Assembly: GCF_004364935.1 (NCBI RefSeq)
Contig: NZ_SOBT01000010.1
Coordinates: 124,001 to 188,000, forward strand
Reading direction: 5' to 3'
Length of the DNA stretch: 64,000 nt
Source: Panacagrimonas perspica
Lineage (GTDB): Bacteria > Pseudomonadota > Gammaproteobacteria > Nevskiales > Nevskiaceae
Position numbers and translations under genes: made by a program. Below, in pieces: positions 16,547 through 25,523 of this stretch. The first letter of the stretch is position 1. Each line of letters begins with the position of its first letter. Below the pieces are notes generated by a model. That model saw nothing but the letters and a program-made list of their open reading frames with translations, did not search any database and was not told where the DNA came from.

Positions 16547-17875
16547 ATGAAAACATTGAAGCAATGTTTCACCGCAGCTGCGACAGCCGCGATGCTCGTC
16601 ACTGGCCTCGGCCAACCGGCAGTCGCCGACGAGACCTGCAACTCGCCGTACATGTCTCGCCTGATCAAGGGCCAGGAGCAATTCCTGCACGTCTGGACCC
16701 TTGGAGTAAAAGGCATGGGCGACGGGTCGGACAAGCTCGTCACCGTCGATTCCGATCCCAAGAGCAAGACCTATGGAAAGGTCATCCACTCCTTGTCTGT
16801 CGGCGGGCGCGGCGAGGCGCATCACGTTGGATTTTCCGATGACCGGAAGTTCATCTGGGCGGGTCGTCTCGACGACAGCAAGATCTTCATCATCGACGTG
16901 GGCACGGATCCGGCGAAGCCGAAGGTCGTCAAGACCATCACGGATTTCGCAGCAAAGACGGGGTATGTTGGTCCACATACTTACTACGCCATGCCGGGAA
17001 GGATGCTGATCCAGGCCCTGTCCAACACGAAGGATCACAGCGGCGTCAGCGGTCTGGCGATGTATAGCAACGCAGGCGAGCTGATCGAGACGTACCCGAT
17101 GCCCAAGGATCAGGCCGATATCGGCGGAGGCGATGGCTACGCCTACGACATCGCAATCAACGCGCGCAAGAACGTGTTGTTGACCTCCAGCTTCACCGGC
17201 TGGACCAACTACATGATGGACTTCAGCAAGGTGCTGGCCGACCCGGCTGCAATGAAGAACTTCGGGAACACCATGGTGATCTGGGACCTGAAGGCGATGA
17301 AGCCGAAGAAGGTGCTGGACGTGCCCGGCGCGCCGCTCGAGATTCGGTGGAATCTAGCCGAAGGCCAGGACTGGGCAATCACGTCGACGGCGTTGACGTC
17401 GAAGCTGTGGCTGGTCAAAGAAGATGCGAAGGGCGAGTGGCAGGCCAAGGACGTCGGAAATATCGGCGACCCGTCCAAGGTTCCTTTCCCGGTCGACATC
17501 TCGATCAATGCGGATGGCAAGGGTCTGTGGGTCAACACCTTCTCTGACGGCACCGCTCGCTTCTATGACATGACCAACCCTGAGAAGCCGAAGCAGGTCT
17601 ACGAGAAGGTCATCGGCAAGCAGCTCAACATGGTCTCGCAGAGCTGGGACGGCAAGCGCGTGTACTTCACGTCCTCGATCTTCAGCCTATGGGACAAGAA
17701 GGGCGCCGACGACGAGCAGTTCCTGAAGGCCTACGACTGGGACGGCAAGGAACTCACGAAGAAGTTCGAACTGGACTTCTACGCACTCAAGCTTGGCCGC
17801 GCTCATCACATGAAGTTCAGTGCCAAGAGCGACGTCGCGTCCTCCGACGCGTCGCTGCTGACTTCGCGCCGATAA
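16547..17875 (+). CDS. mtoX: Methanethiol oxidase (SBP56/selenium-binding protein family), periplasmic
   Basis: A 442-residue protein with a Sec signal peptide (about residues 1-27, cleavage near AVA-DE) and a beta-propeller-type SBP56 domain. Conserved metal-site-like segments are GRGEAHHVGFS, YVGPHTYYAM and GRAHHMKFS. Bacterial MtoX oxidises methanethiol to formaldehyde, H2S and H2O2 and depends on copper. GAGGAG precedes the ATG. The stop overlaps the SCO1/SenC start (TAATG), and a MauG-like gene follows, the same mtoX-senC-mauG order described in methylotrophs that grow on dimethyl sulfide. Context and sequence agree strongly. Confidence 0.93.
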   Translation: MKTLKQCFTAAATAAMLVTGLGQPAVADETCNSPYMSRLIKGQEQFLHVWTLGVKGMGDGSDKLVTVDSDPKSKTYGKVIHSLSVGGRGEAHHVGFSDDRKFIWAGRLDDSKIFIIDVGTDPAKPKVVKTITDFAAKTGYVGPHTYYAMPGRMLIQALSNTKDHSGVSGLAMYSNAGELIETYPMPKDQADIGGGDGYAYDIAINARKNVLLTSSFTGWTNYMMDFSKVLADPAAMKNFGNTMVIWDLKAMKPKKVLDVPGAPLEIRWNLAEGQDWAITSTALTSKLWLVKEDAKGEWQAKDVGNIGDPSKVPFPVDISINADGKGLWVNTFSDGTARFYDMTNPEKPKQVYEKVIGKQLNMVSQSWDGKRVYFTSSIFSLWDKKGADDEQFLKAYDWDGKELTKKFELDFYALKLGRAHHMKFSAKSDVASSDASLLTSRR

Positions 17876-18552
17876 TGAGCTGGAAGGGCGCACTGCCTGT
17901 AGCCGCATTGCTTGCGGCGGTATGTAGTGCGCCCTGCGTCACTTTTGCGCAGGTCGTCCCCAGCCCCCCAGTGCAGGATTTCGTGCCACCGGCGGTAGGG
18001 ACTTACCGCCTGCCGCCGATTCAAAAAGCGACGGACGGGTGGGTGCTCGACGGCAATTATTTTCCGAGGCGCCTGTCGAGCTACACGCACGACGCGGTGA
18101 CCCTGCTCACCTTCATCTACACGTACTGCTCAGATCCGATCGGGTGTCCTCTGGCGTACGCCACGCTCGACGGAGTCAAACAGGGCGTGCTCCGCGACGC
18201 TGCACTGAAGGGCCGCGTCCGGCTGGTGAGCCTGTCGTTCGACCCTACGAATGACACGCCTGACGCGATGCGCATCTACGGCGGGCAGAACGCACGTGAC
18301 GAGACCGTACCGTGGAAGTTTCTCACCACGTACTCGATGTGGACGCTGAAGCCGATCCTGGACGGATATGGGCAGGATGTGGACGTGCTCTACGATGGGG
18401 AAGGCAAAGCAACGCGAGCGCGTGCCCACATGCTGAAGATGTTCCTGATCGATCCGCGGGGCGTCGTGCGAGAAGTCTATAGCGCGGCGTTTCTGCACCC
18501 GGACGTCATCCTCAACGACCTCAGGACCATCGCGGCGGAAACGAGACCCTAG
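17875..18552 (+). CDS. SCO1/SenC-family copper chaperone
   Basis: A 225-residue exported thioredoxin-fold protein with a signal peptide (about 1-26) and a copper-site cysteine pair spaced as CSDPIGC (C-x5-C). Some SenC proteins have this wider form instead of C-x3-C. The distal histidine is in RARAHMLKMFLIDPRG. SCO proteins deliver copper or reduce cysteines at copper sites. The ATG overlaps the mtoX stop and the MauG-like gene begins 1 bp after its own stop, so the three are one operon. It most likely supplies copper to MtoX rather than to cytochrome oxidase. Confidence 0.87.
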   Translation: MSWKGALPVAALLAAVCSAPCVTFAQVVPSPPVQDFVPPAVGTYRLPPIQKATDGWVLDGNYFPRRLSSYTHDAVTLLTFIYTYCSDPIGCPLAYATLDGVKQGVLRDAALKGRVRLVSLSFDPTNDTPDAMRIYGGQNARDETVPWKFLTTYSMWTLKPILDGYGQDVDVLYDGEGKATRARAHMLKMFLIDPRGVVREVYSAAFLHPDVILNDLRTIAAETRP

Positions 18553-18553
18553 C

Positions 18554-19696
18554 GTGGGTCTCCTCGGACGACTTCCGACGCAACCCTGGCGAGCGCTCGC
18601 TGCCGCTCTGGCTTTCGCGTTTGCCGCATGTCTTCCGGCTCATGGGGAAGCGGCAGAAGACGCCGCCGCGGAGTGGCTTGGCTTGCCCGCGCTGCCCTAT
18701 CCCGCCGCGTCGGAATCGCTTCGTGAACTCGGTCGGCGCCTGTTCTTCGAGCGCCGGCTCTCGTTCAACAATGCGATGTCCTGTGCGATCTGCCACGTGC
18801 CGGAAGAGGGTTTTGGCACGCACACGTCGCGTACAGCCGTCGGACTGGAGGGACACCTGCTGCCGCGCAATGCGCCGACCTTGCTTAACATCGCGTGGCG
18901 ACCCCGCTTGTTCCATGACGGCCGTGAAAGCTCACTCGCGGACCAAGCCTGGCTGCCCCTGCTGAATCCGCTCGAAATGGGCAACCCGTCCATCTCGCAT
19001 GTCCTGGAGATGCTGGGCGCTGACCCGGAGTATCAGAAAGCGTTTCAGGCGATCTTCGGCAGCAAGCAGCCCACGATGTCGCAAGTCGGTGAGGCTCTTC
19101 AGGCTTTCGAGCGATCGCTGGTGGCGGCAGGGTCCCGATTCGATCTGTGGAAATACCGCGGGCAAGCGTCGGCACTGACTCCCGTCGAGCGAACCGGCTT
19201 CGATCTCTTCCAGGGAAAGGCACTGTGCTCGTCGTGTCACGTCGTCGGCAAAGACGACGCTGTCTTCACTGACGATCGATACCACGTCACCGGTGCGTTT
19301 CTCCGAGAAGCGTCGCCTGCCGCCGCGGGATCCAGCTCTGACGAGATGGCGACGTCGCCCGTCGAAATCGAATTAGCGGCATTCGTACAGGCGGTGCGTT
19401 CCGATCTGGGTCGATATGAAATCACGATGGACCCTGCGGATCGCTACGCCTTTCGTACTGCCAGTCTGCGTAACGTCGAGCTGACGGCGCCTTACATGCA
19501 CGATGGCTCGCTGCTCACGTTGGAAGCGGTCGTTGAATACTACGATCGGGGCGGAGACGCCGTGCCGAACAAGAGTCCACTGATCCGACCGCTTCACCTG
19601 ACGGCCGAAGAGCGGGCGGCTTTAGTGGCTTTCCTGAAGACTTTGTCGTCGCCTGCAGCTGCTGCACTTCCCACCAGGCTCCGCGCGATTCCTTAG
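18554..19696 (+). CDS. MauG/dihaem cytochrome c peroxidase-like protein
   Basis: A 380-residue exported protein starting at GTG, with a signal peptide ending near residue 33. Two c-type haem sites are seen: CAICH at 77-81 and CSSCH at 225-229. Family segments FHDGRESSLADQAWLPLLNP and APYMHDGSLLTLEAVVEYYDRGG are present. The family includes H2O2-using peroxidases and MauG, which builds protein-derived cofactors. As the third gene of the mtoX operon it could mature MtoX or remove the H2O2 that MtoX forms. The sequence does not decide between these. Confidence 0.87.
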   Translation: MGLLGRLPTQPWRALAAALAFAFAACLPAHGEAAEDAAAEWLGLPALPYPAASESLRELGRRLFFERRLSFNNAMSCAICHVPEEGFGTHTSRTAVGLEGHLLPRNAPTLLNIAWRPRLFHDGRESSLADQAWLPLLNPLEMGNPSISHVLEMLGADPEYQKAFQAIFGSKQPTMSQVGEALQAFERSLVAAGSRFDLWKYRGQASALTPVERTGFDLFQGKALCSSCHVVGKDDAVFTDDRYHVTGAFLREASPAAAGSSSDEMATSPVEIELAAFVQAVRSDLGRYEITMDPADRYAFRTASLRNVELTAPYMHDGSLLTLEAVVEYYDRGGDAVPNKSPLIRPLHLTAEERAALVAFLKTLSSPAAAALPTRLRAIP

Positions 19697-19823
19697 CATC
19701 AGCGCTGACGATCCTGCGGTGCAAAAGAAAATGCACGCTCGCAGTCCGCATCCGCGTTTCACGTATGCGTTCCATGAGCAATGAGATGCGTGGGGCCCCA
19801 TTTCTGCCAGGAGGAGTTCGGCC

Positions 19824-20741
19824 ATGAGAAGGCTGTCGATGCTGCGGTCGATCCAGGCCTTCGAAGCAGCGGCCCGGCATGGGAACTTCGGCAAGGCCGC
19901 TGAAGAGCTGGGCGTAACGCCAGCGGCCGTCGGTCAACACGTGAGAGCGCTGGAATCCTGGACCGGCACGAAGCTCTTCAAGCGACAAGGTTCGGGATCG
20001 AATCGTCTGACGCTCACGGAGCGCGGTGCGGTGGCGCTGGTTGATTTCAAAGCCGGGCTCGACCGGGTGGCGATGGGGCTGGAAGGGCTTCGGACCAACG
20101 ACCCATCGAGGCCGCTCGTCGTCACCGCGTCCCATTCATTTGTAAGTTGCTGGTTACTCCCGCGACTCCCATCTTTCTCGGCTCGACACCCGGAAATCGA
20201 ACTGAGGCTCGAGGTGAACGACGGGCTCGTCGACATCGAAGGGGGTGACGCCGACGTCGGTCTGCGGTTCGGGGGCGGGACCTGGGACGGCCTCGTTGCC
20301 CAAAAGCTGATGGAAGAGGAAGTGTTCCCGGTTTGCAGCCCGGCGTGGGCAAAGAGATTCGAAGAGGTGCAACTCGAGGAGGTCTTTTCCTCCTCGGTTC
20401 TGATCCAGGATAAGTCGATCCCGCACCTGAAGATCTTTCCAACTTGGGAAGAATGGCTGGCCAAGATCGGCGCTCGTCCGGGACCCTCGGAGAAGCGCCT
20501 GGAGATCAACTCATCCGCGACCGTCATCCAGGCGGCCGTGGGTAGCCAAGGCATCGCTTTGGCGCGACGTGCTTTCGTCGAAAGCGAATTGAGCACCGGC
20601 CGGCTGGTGCGCCTTGCCGGCAACGTGACGTGGGCGTTGGGTTGGAGCTATTACGTGGTCCACCGGCCTGAGGACGCCCTTCGCGAAGCCGTGCGAGCTT
20701 TCGTCTCCTGGGCGGAAGAGGCCGCCCGCCGTGGAATCTAG
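19824..20741 (+). CDS. LysR-family regulator (GcvA-like)
   Basis: A 305-residue protein with an N-terminal winged HTH (LRSIQAFEAAARHGNFGKAAEELGVTPAAVGQHVRALE) typical of GcvA-type LysR proteins, then two substrate-binding subdomains (PSFSARHPEIELRLEVNDGLVDIEGGDADVGLR). AGGAGG sits about 10 bp before the ATG. It lies between the mtoX operon and the tautomerase/aldehyde dehydrogenase genes, all on the same strand. An 18-bp palindrome 135 bp downstream is a possible binding site for it or another regulator. The ligand is unknown. Confidence 0.87.
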   Translation: MRRLSMLRSIQAFEAAARHGNFGKAAEELGVTPAAVGQHVRALESWTGTKLFKRQGSGSNRLTLTERGAVALVDFKAGLDRVAMGLEGLRTNDPSRPLVVTASHSFVSCWLLPRLPSFSARHPEIELRLEVNDGLVDIEGGDADVGLRFGGGTWDGLVAQKLMEEEVFPVCSPAWAKRFEEVQLEEVFSSSVLIQDKSIPHLKIFPTWEEWLAKIGARPGPSEKRLEINSSATVIQAAVGSQGIALARRAFVESELSTGRLVRLAGNVTWALGWSYYVVHRPEDALREAVRAFVSWAEEAARRGI

Positions 20742-20875
20742 TTGCCTTTGCCGATGAGGGCGGCGAAGAAAAACTATTCACCGCCCCAGGATAAATGCGT
20801 CGACCGCGCGATGGCTCGGGGAAATACTCCGAATGCACCCCGGACGCTTCCATGCCGCGGGGCTCCGAGCCGACA

Positions 20876-20893
20876 AATAGTCGATCGACTATT
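20876..20893. promoter_or_regulatory. Perfect 18-bp palindrome AATAGTCGATCGACTATT
   Basis: The sequence is identical to its reverse complement over all 18 bases. It lies 43 bp upstream of the tautomerase start in otherwise unremarkable DNA, where a repressor operator overlapping a promoter would be expected. Confidence 0.6.
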
Positions 20894-20936
20894 CAATCCC
20901 CGGAAACGTCAATCCACGTCATAGCAGGAGCACATC

Positions 20937-21155
20937 ATGCCGCTCGTAGTCATCAAGGGAATCGAAGGCGTTTTCAGCGCCGCACAGAAGCAGGAAGTGA
21001 TCAAGAAGATCACGGACACGATGGTCTCGGTCGAAGGTGAGCGCATGCGCGCCATCACCTGGGTGCTGTTCGAGGAAGTGAAGAGTGGCGACTGGGGCAT
21101 CGGCGGCAAGTGCTTCACGGCCGAAGACGTCAAGAAGGTCCAGGCGGGCGGCTGA
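20937..21155 (+). CDS. 4-oxalocrotonate tautomerase-family small protein
   Basis: A 72-residue protein beginning MPLVVIKGIEGVFS. Removal of Met exposes the catalytic Pro-1 of the tautomerase superfamily. The body shows the beta-alpha-beta pattern (AAQKQEVIKKITDTMVSVEG then ITWVLFEEV). GCAGGAG precedes the ATG. It lies just before an aldehyde dehydrogenase gene; other members act on keto-enol intermediates or halogenated acids. The true substrate is unknown. Confidence 0.82.
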   Translation: MPLVVIKGIEGVFSAAQKQEVIKKITDTMVSVEGERMRAITWVLFEEVKSGDWGIGGKCFTAEDVKKVQAGG

Positions 21156-21205
21156 GGACATCGGCGCGCTCCGGCGCGCCAAGTTCTGTCAGAACCCAGC
21201 CCAGC

Positions 21206-21235
21206 GCATCGCGGGATGCGGACATCCCGCGATGC
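21206..21235 (+). terminator. 13-bp perfect hairpin between tautomerase and aldehyde dehydrogenase genes
   Basis: GCATCGCGGGATG, loop CGGA, CATCCCGCGATGC. The stem is very stable but no T-run follows, so it may be a partial terminator, an mRNA-stabilising stem or a solitary repeat. It lies 51 bp after the tautomerase stop and 170 bp before the dehydrogenase. Confidence 0.45.
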
Positions 21236-21404
21236 GAAGCCAGGGAGCAGGATCGATCGGCCCGCACGCCCCGCATCACCCGAACATCGAGGTTCTCGCT
21301 TTCGTTTCATTCGGCGGCTTCATCGACAGTTGGAAGACCCGCCAGTCCACGTCACAGCTACCCAACTTTCCGACTGCCGATACGGCAGCCGACTGGAGAA
21401 GAAA

Positions 21405-22925
21405 ATGGATGGAGATAGAGGTTTGACAGCACTCCTGCCCTCTGTGAAGGCGTTCATCGCCACACCGCGGAAGGTCCTGATCGACGGAGCCTGGGTCGCG
21501 GCGAAGAGCGGCAAAACCTTCGAGGTTTTCAACCCGGCGACGGGCAGTGTGATCGGTCATGCCGCGGCCTGCGAGAAGGCGGACGTCGATGACGCGGTGA
21601 AGGCCGCGCGCAAGGCGTTCGACCAAGGTCCTTGGACGAAGATGACGCCTTCCGAACGTGGCCGGATCATCTGGAAGGTAGGCGACTTGATCCTCAAATA
21701 CGCCGAAGAGTTCGCGCAGCTCGAAGCCATCGACAACGGCAAGCCGATCGCGGTAGCGCGCGCGGCCGACGTCATGCTCGCCGCCGACATCTTCCATTAC
21801 ATGGCCGGCTGGGCCACCAAGATCGAGGGCAACAGCCTCTCTCTGTCAGTGCCGTACACCCCCGGCGTGGAATACCAGGCGTTCACGCGCAAGGAGCCGA
21901 TCGGCGTCGTCGCGCAGATCATCCCCTGGAACTTCCCGCTGCTGATGGCCGCCTGGAAGCTCGCGCCGGTGCTGGCCTCGGGCTGCGTGGTCGTCATGAA
22001 GCTGGCCGAAGAAACACCAATGTCCGGCTTGCGTCTGGCCGAGATCATGCAGGAGGCCGGCGTACCCAACGGCGTGGTGAACATGCTCACCGGCTTCGGT
22101 GAGCCCTGTGGTGCGCCCCTTGCGGCACATCCGCAGGTCGACAAGGTGGCCTTTACCGGCTCCACGGAAGTTGGCAAGCTGATCGTGAAGGCCGCCTCCA
22201 ATGATCTGAAGAAGGTCACGCTCGAACTCGGCGGCAAGTCGCCCAACATCATCCTCGACGACGCGGACCTGGATGTCGCCATCGCTGGCGCAGCGATGGG
22301 CATCTTCTTCAACCACGGCCAGGCCTGCTGTGCGGGGTCGCGCCTGTTCGTACAGGAGAAGATCTTCGACAAGGTCGTGGCTGGCATTGCCGACATCGGC
22401 AAGAAGATCAAGCTCGGACCGGGCCTGGATCCGACGACCGAAATGGGGCCGATGGTGTCTCAGGCGCAGTACGAGCGCGTGTCGGGATTCCTGACATCGG
22501 GCAATGAACAGGGTGCCAAGGCACTCTGCGGCGGCAAGCCGGTATCCGGCAGCGGTTACTTCATCGAGCCGACGGTGCTGGTCAACACGAACGAGCGGAT
22601 GAAGGTGGTGCAGGAAGAAATCTTCGGGCCAGTCCTTACGGCGATGCCGTTCAAGAACGTAGACGAGGATCTGATCCGTCGTGCCAACGACAGCTTGTTC
22701 GGACTCGCGGCCGGTATCTACAGCACCAATATCAACAAGGCGCACAAGATCGCAAACCGTTTGAAGGCAGGCACGATCTGGATCAACTGCTACAACGTCT
22801 TCGATGCCTCCATGCCTTTCGGTGGCTACAAGCAGTCGGGCTGGGGTCGCGAGATGGGCCACGAAGTGTTGAAGAACTACCTCGAGACGAAGTCGGTCTG
22901 CGTCGCGCTCGGCAGCGCGATCTAG
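21405..22925 (+). CDS. NAD(P)-dependent aldehyde dehydrogenase
   Basis: A 506-residue enzyme with the family hallmarks: PWNFPLLMAAWKLAPVLASG near 165, the cofactor motif FTGSTEVGK, the catalytic Glu in VTLELGGKSPNI, the catalytic Cys in HGQACCAGSR and the C-terminal MPFGGYKQSGWGREMG. Homology begins after the ATG at 21405, preceded by GGAGAAG, although the frame is open upstream. It most resembles betaine/phenylacetaldehyde-type enzymes. In this island it could oxidise an aldehyde formed from methylated sulfur compounds, but specificity cannot be told. A 72-bp relic of a close paralogue lies at 26837. Confidence 0.9.
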   Translation: MDGDRGLTALLPSVKAFIATPRKVLIDGAWVAAKSGKTFEVFNPATGSVIGHAAACEKADVDDAVKAARKAFDQGPWTKMTPSERGRIIWKVGDLILKYAEEFAQLEAIDNGKPIAVARAADVMLAADIFHYMAGWATKIEGNSLSLSVPYTPGVEYQAFTRKEPIGVVAQIIPWNFPLLMAAWKLAPVLASGCVVVMKLAEETPMSGLRLAEIMQEAGVPNGVVNMLTGFGEPCGAPLAAHPQVDKVAFTGSTEVGKLIVKAASNDLKKVTLELGGKSPNIILDDADLDVAIAGAAMGIFFNHGQACCAGSRLFVQEKIFDKVVAGIADIGKKIKLGPGLDPTTEMGPMVSQAQYERVSGFLTSGNEQGAKALCGGKPVSGSGYFIEPTVLVNTNERMKVVQEEIFGPVLTAMPFKNVDEDLIRRANDSLFGLAAGIYSTNINKAHKIANRLKAGTIWINCYNVFDASMPFGGYKQSGWGREMGHEVLKNYLETKSVCVALGSAI

Positions 22926-22941
22926 TCGGCCACCGCGTCGC

Positions 22942-22970
22942 AGCTGCGCCGGGTCGTGCTCGGCGCAGCT
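22942..22970 (+). terminator. Hairpin after the aldehyde dehydrogenase gene
   Basis: AGCTGCGCCG, 9-nt loop, CGGCGCAGCT, followed by TCTCCC. The 10-bp GC-rich stem begins 16 bp after the stop. The T-run is weak, so a terminator is likely but not certain. Confidence 0.5.
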
Positions 22971-23133
22971 TCTCCCGCGGCCTTGACTCCCATTGATCGG
23001 TCACGGCAGCTGCAACGTCAGTGCTCGCTCGTAACGGCCATGGGACGGGGGCACCTCCGGCGAGGGGCAGTTCTGGATGCGTCTCGATTCACAACATCAA
23101 AAGCCTTAGCTGCACCAGCTTGAGGAAATGCCC

Positions 23134-23931
23134 ATGACGAACGATCCTTTCAGCCAGTTCAAGGCCGGACAGCGCGAAGCCTGGGCCCTGTTCTCTCCCA
23201 TGGCGACCTTCACGACGCCACCGGCAGCGACCCTCGTGGAGTTCGCCGCGGTGCGAGAGAGTGACAAAGTGCTCGACGTTGCTTGTGGTACGGGCGTAGT
23301 GGCGGTCACGGCCGCGCTGCGCGGTGCCAACACGCGCGGACTGGACCTCTCGCCCGTCCTGCTAGAAGACGCTGCTGCGAACGCTGCCACGGTCGGATTG
23401 AGCATCGAGTTCCTGGAAGGAGATGCCGAAGCCTTGCCTTACGACGACGGCACCTTCGACGTGGTGTTGAGCCAGTTCGGGCACATGTTTGCACCGCGCC
23501 CCGAGTTGGCGACGGCAGAAATGCTCCGCGTGCTTAGGCCGGGTGGAACCATCGCGTTCTCGACTTGGCCACCCGACCTGATGATTGGAAGCATTTTTTC
23601 CCTTCTCGGGCGCTATCTGCCCGGACCGACCAACGCCGCGCCGCCGTCGCAATGGGGCGATCCCAATATCGTGCGTCAACGGCTGGGAGATGCGGTTAAG
23701 GACGTGCAATTCCAGTACGACGACATGGTGATGCCTGCGCTCAGTCCGAAGCATTACCTTGCCCATATGGAGCGGACAGCCGGCCCGGTCATAAAACTTG
23801 TGCAGACGCTCAAGGACGAGCCTGGGCGCCTCACGCAGTTCCGCGCCGAGATGGAGTTGCTGATCGCTCGTTTCTTTTCGCACAACCGCGTTCGGCAGAC
23901 CTTCCTGATGACGCGCGCAACAAAGTGCTAG
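23134..23931 (+). CDS. SAM-dependent class I methyltransferase (UbiE/methyltransferase-11-like)
   Basis: A 265-residue protein with motif I VLDVACGTGVVAVTAA, an acidic motif II (GLDLSPVLL), motif post-I GDAEALPYDDGTFDVVLSQFG and LRVLRPGGTIAFSTW. These place it with UbiE-like small-molecule methyltransferases. TTGAGGAA lies too close to the ATG at 23128, so the ATG at 23134 (MTND) is preferred. It stands alone between the aldehyde dehydrogenase and a MetX-like gene. It could methylate a thiol or another small molecule, but no substrate can be inferred. Confidence 0.82.
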   Translation: MTNDPFSQFKAGQREAWALFSPMATFTTPPAATLVEFAAVRESDKVLDVACGTGVVAVTAALRGANTRGLDLSPVLLEDAAANAATVGLSIEFLEGDAEALPYDDGTFDVVLSQFGHMFAPRPELATAEMLRVLRPGGTIAFSTWPPDLMIGSIFSLLGRYLPGPTNAAPPSQWGDPNIVRQRLGDAVKDVQFQYDDMVMPALSPKHYLAHMERTAGPVIKLVQTLKDEPGRLTQFRAEMELLIARFFSHNRVRQTFLMTRATKC

Positions 23932-24109
23932 GCCTGATCGCCTTTTAATGATCACGCGCGCCGGCGACGAGTGTGCCGACGCTATCGCCCCATGCACGAT
24001 CTCATGCATGAGCAACATCTTTACCCCATAGCCGGAGCAGCTCGCTATGGACACCCGCGAAGTCGGGCTCGACGTACAAAGGAATGAGCGCCAACCACTG
24101 GAGACAAAA

Positions 24110-25156
24110 ATGAGCGTCGCATCGTATTACTCGCAGGAAGCACACGGACCGTTTTTCACCAAGCCGCTGGGCAACTTCGAACTTGAGTCCGGAGTGACGC
24201 TGCGGAACGCCACCATCGCCTACTCGACATTTGGCACGCTCTCCCCGGCAAAGGACAACGCGATACTTTTTCCGTCCTGGTACTCGGGGACGTCTAAGAT
24301 CATCGAGCAGGCGTACATCGGCCAGGGGCGCGCGCTGGATCCGGACAAGTACTTCATCGTCGTGGCCAACCAGCTCGGCAATGGATTGTCGTCGTCGCCG
24401 CACAACATGCCGTCCCCGCTCAATGGCGCAAGTTTTCCCGAAGTCATGATCGGGGACGACGTCCGCGCGCAGCACCAACTACTGACGGAGCACCTCGGAA
24501 TCGAGGAGCTTCAACTCGTGCTCGGTGGATCAATGGGTGCGCAACAGACCTACGAATGGGCGGTGCGCTTTCCCAAGATGGTCAAGCGCGCCGCGCCTAT
24601 CGCAGGTACCGCCAAAGGCACCGCGCACAACCAGCTCCTGGTACAGACCTTTCGCGAAGCCATCACAAGCGACCCGCGCTGGGACGAGGGCTGCTACTCC
24701 GACGCCGCCGCGGTACAGCGGGGCCTGCGTCGTCATGCGCGCGTGTTCGCCGCCTCGGGATTCTCGCCCAGGCTGTTTAGCGAGGAAGGCTGGCGCGCGA
24801 TCGGCTTTTCGTCGACGGAGGATTTCCTGACGAACTTCGTGGAAGGTTACTTCCTGCCGATGGACCCCAATAACCTGCTGCTGATGCTCAACAAGTGGGC
24901 CAAGGGCGACGTCACGCGCGGCGCCGGCGGCACCTTACAGTCGGTGCTCTCGAAGATCACCGCGCGTGTGACCACGATCGCCATCCAGGAGGACGGCTTC
25001 TTCCCGCTGGCCGACATTCAGGCCGAGCAGAAAATGACCCCGAACAGCGAGCTGGTCACGATCTCCTCGCCCTGGGGGCATCTGGCGCTCTTCGGCATCG
25101 ATCCGGAGTACAACTCGAAGATCGATGCCACGCTCAAACGGCTGCTCTTGGCCTGA
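24110..25156 (+). CDS. Homoserine O-acetyltransferase (MetX)-like alpha/beta hydrolase
   Basis: A 348-residue alpha/beta-hydrolase. The nucleophile serine is in LVLGGSMGAQQTYEW, with the acid in QEDGFFP and the histidine in SPWGHLALFG. The order and lengths are those of the MetX/homoserine acetyltransferase-like family. The usual MetX motif GPTTQ-type active-site tunnel residues are not obvious, and many relatives in catabolic clusters are plain hydrolases. GGAGAC precedes the ATG at 24110. A role in sulfur assimilation (acylhomoserine for thiol capture) is possible in this island, but a hydrolase role is equally likely. Confidence 0.75.
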   Translation: MSVASYYSQEAHGPFFTKPLGNFELESGVTLRNATIAYSTFGTLSPAKDNAILFPSWYSGTSKIIEQAYIGQGRALDPDKYFIVVANQLGNGLSSSPHNMPSPLNGASFPEVMIGDDVRAQHQLLTEHLGIEELQLVLGGSMGAQQTYEWAVRFPKMVKRAAPIAGTAKGTAHNQLLVQTFREAITSDPRWDEGCYSDAAAVQRGLRRHARVFAASGFSPRLFSEEGWRAIGFSSTEDFLTNFVEGYFLPMDPNNLLLMLNKWAKGDVTRGAGGTLQSVLSKITARVTTIAIQEDGFFPLADIQAEQKMTPNSELVTISSPWGHLALFGIDPEYNSKIDATLKRLLLA

Positions 25157-25523
25157 TCCAGCCAGAGGGTTGAGTCTTGCAGCGGCAGGCTCGAATTTGC
25201 ACACGAAATATCCGGGCCCGCTGTGCCGTGGAAGTCGCTGCCGAATCTTATTGATCGGGCCGATTTGGCTGATCGCGGCACACAGGCGGCGGCCGTAGCC
25301 ACCGGCGACGATGCTGTGCCGACGCCGCCGCACTGCCTGCCGCGGTCGGTGCGCCACCGTCGCTGGCGGTCGCAGCCTGGGCTCATCACGTTGCTCGCGA
25401 GATGCTGAAGAGCCCTCGCCGATTGAATCCTGAGGTCGCCGTAACTGCTGCGGATTGAATGGGGCTTGTGGGCGCCTGCGGCAGACAGACCATTTGGATC
25501 CACGACGTGGTGGGTGCCGTCAT
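25157..25523. other. Intergenic region between convergent genes
   Basis: A 367-bp gap between the MetX-like gene and the minus-strand TlpA gene. I see no gene, repeat or clear terminator in it. Confidence 0.4.
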
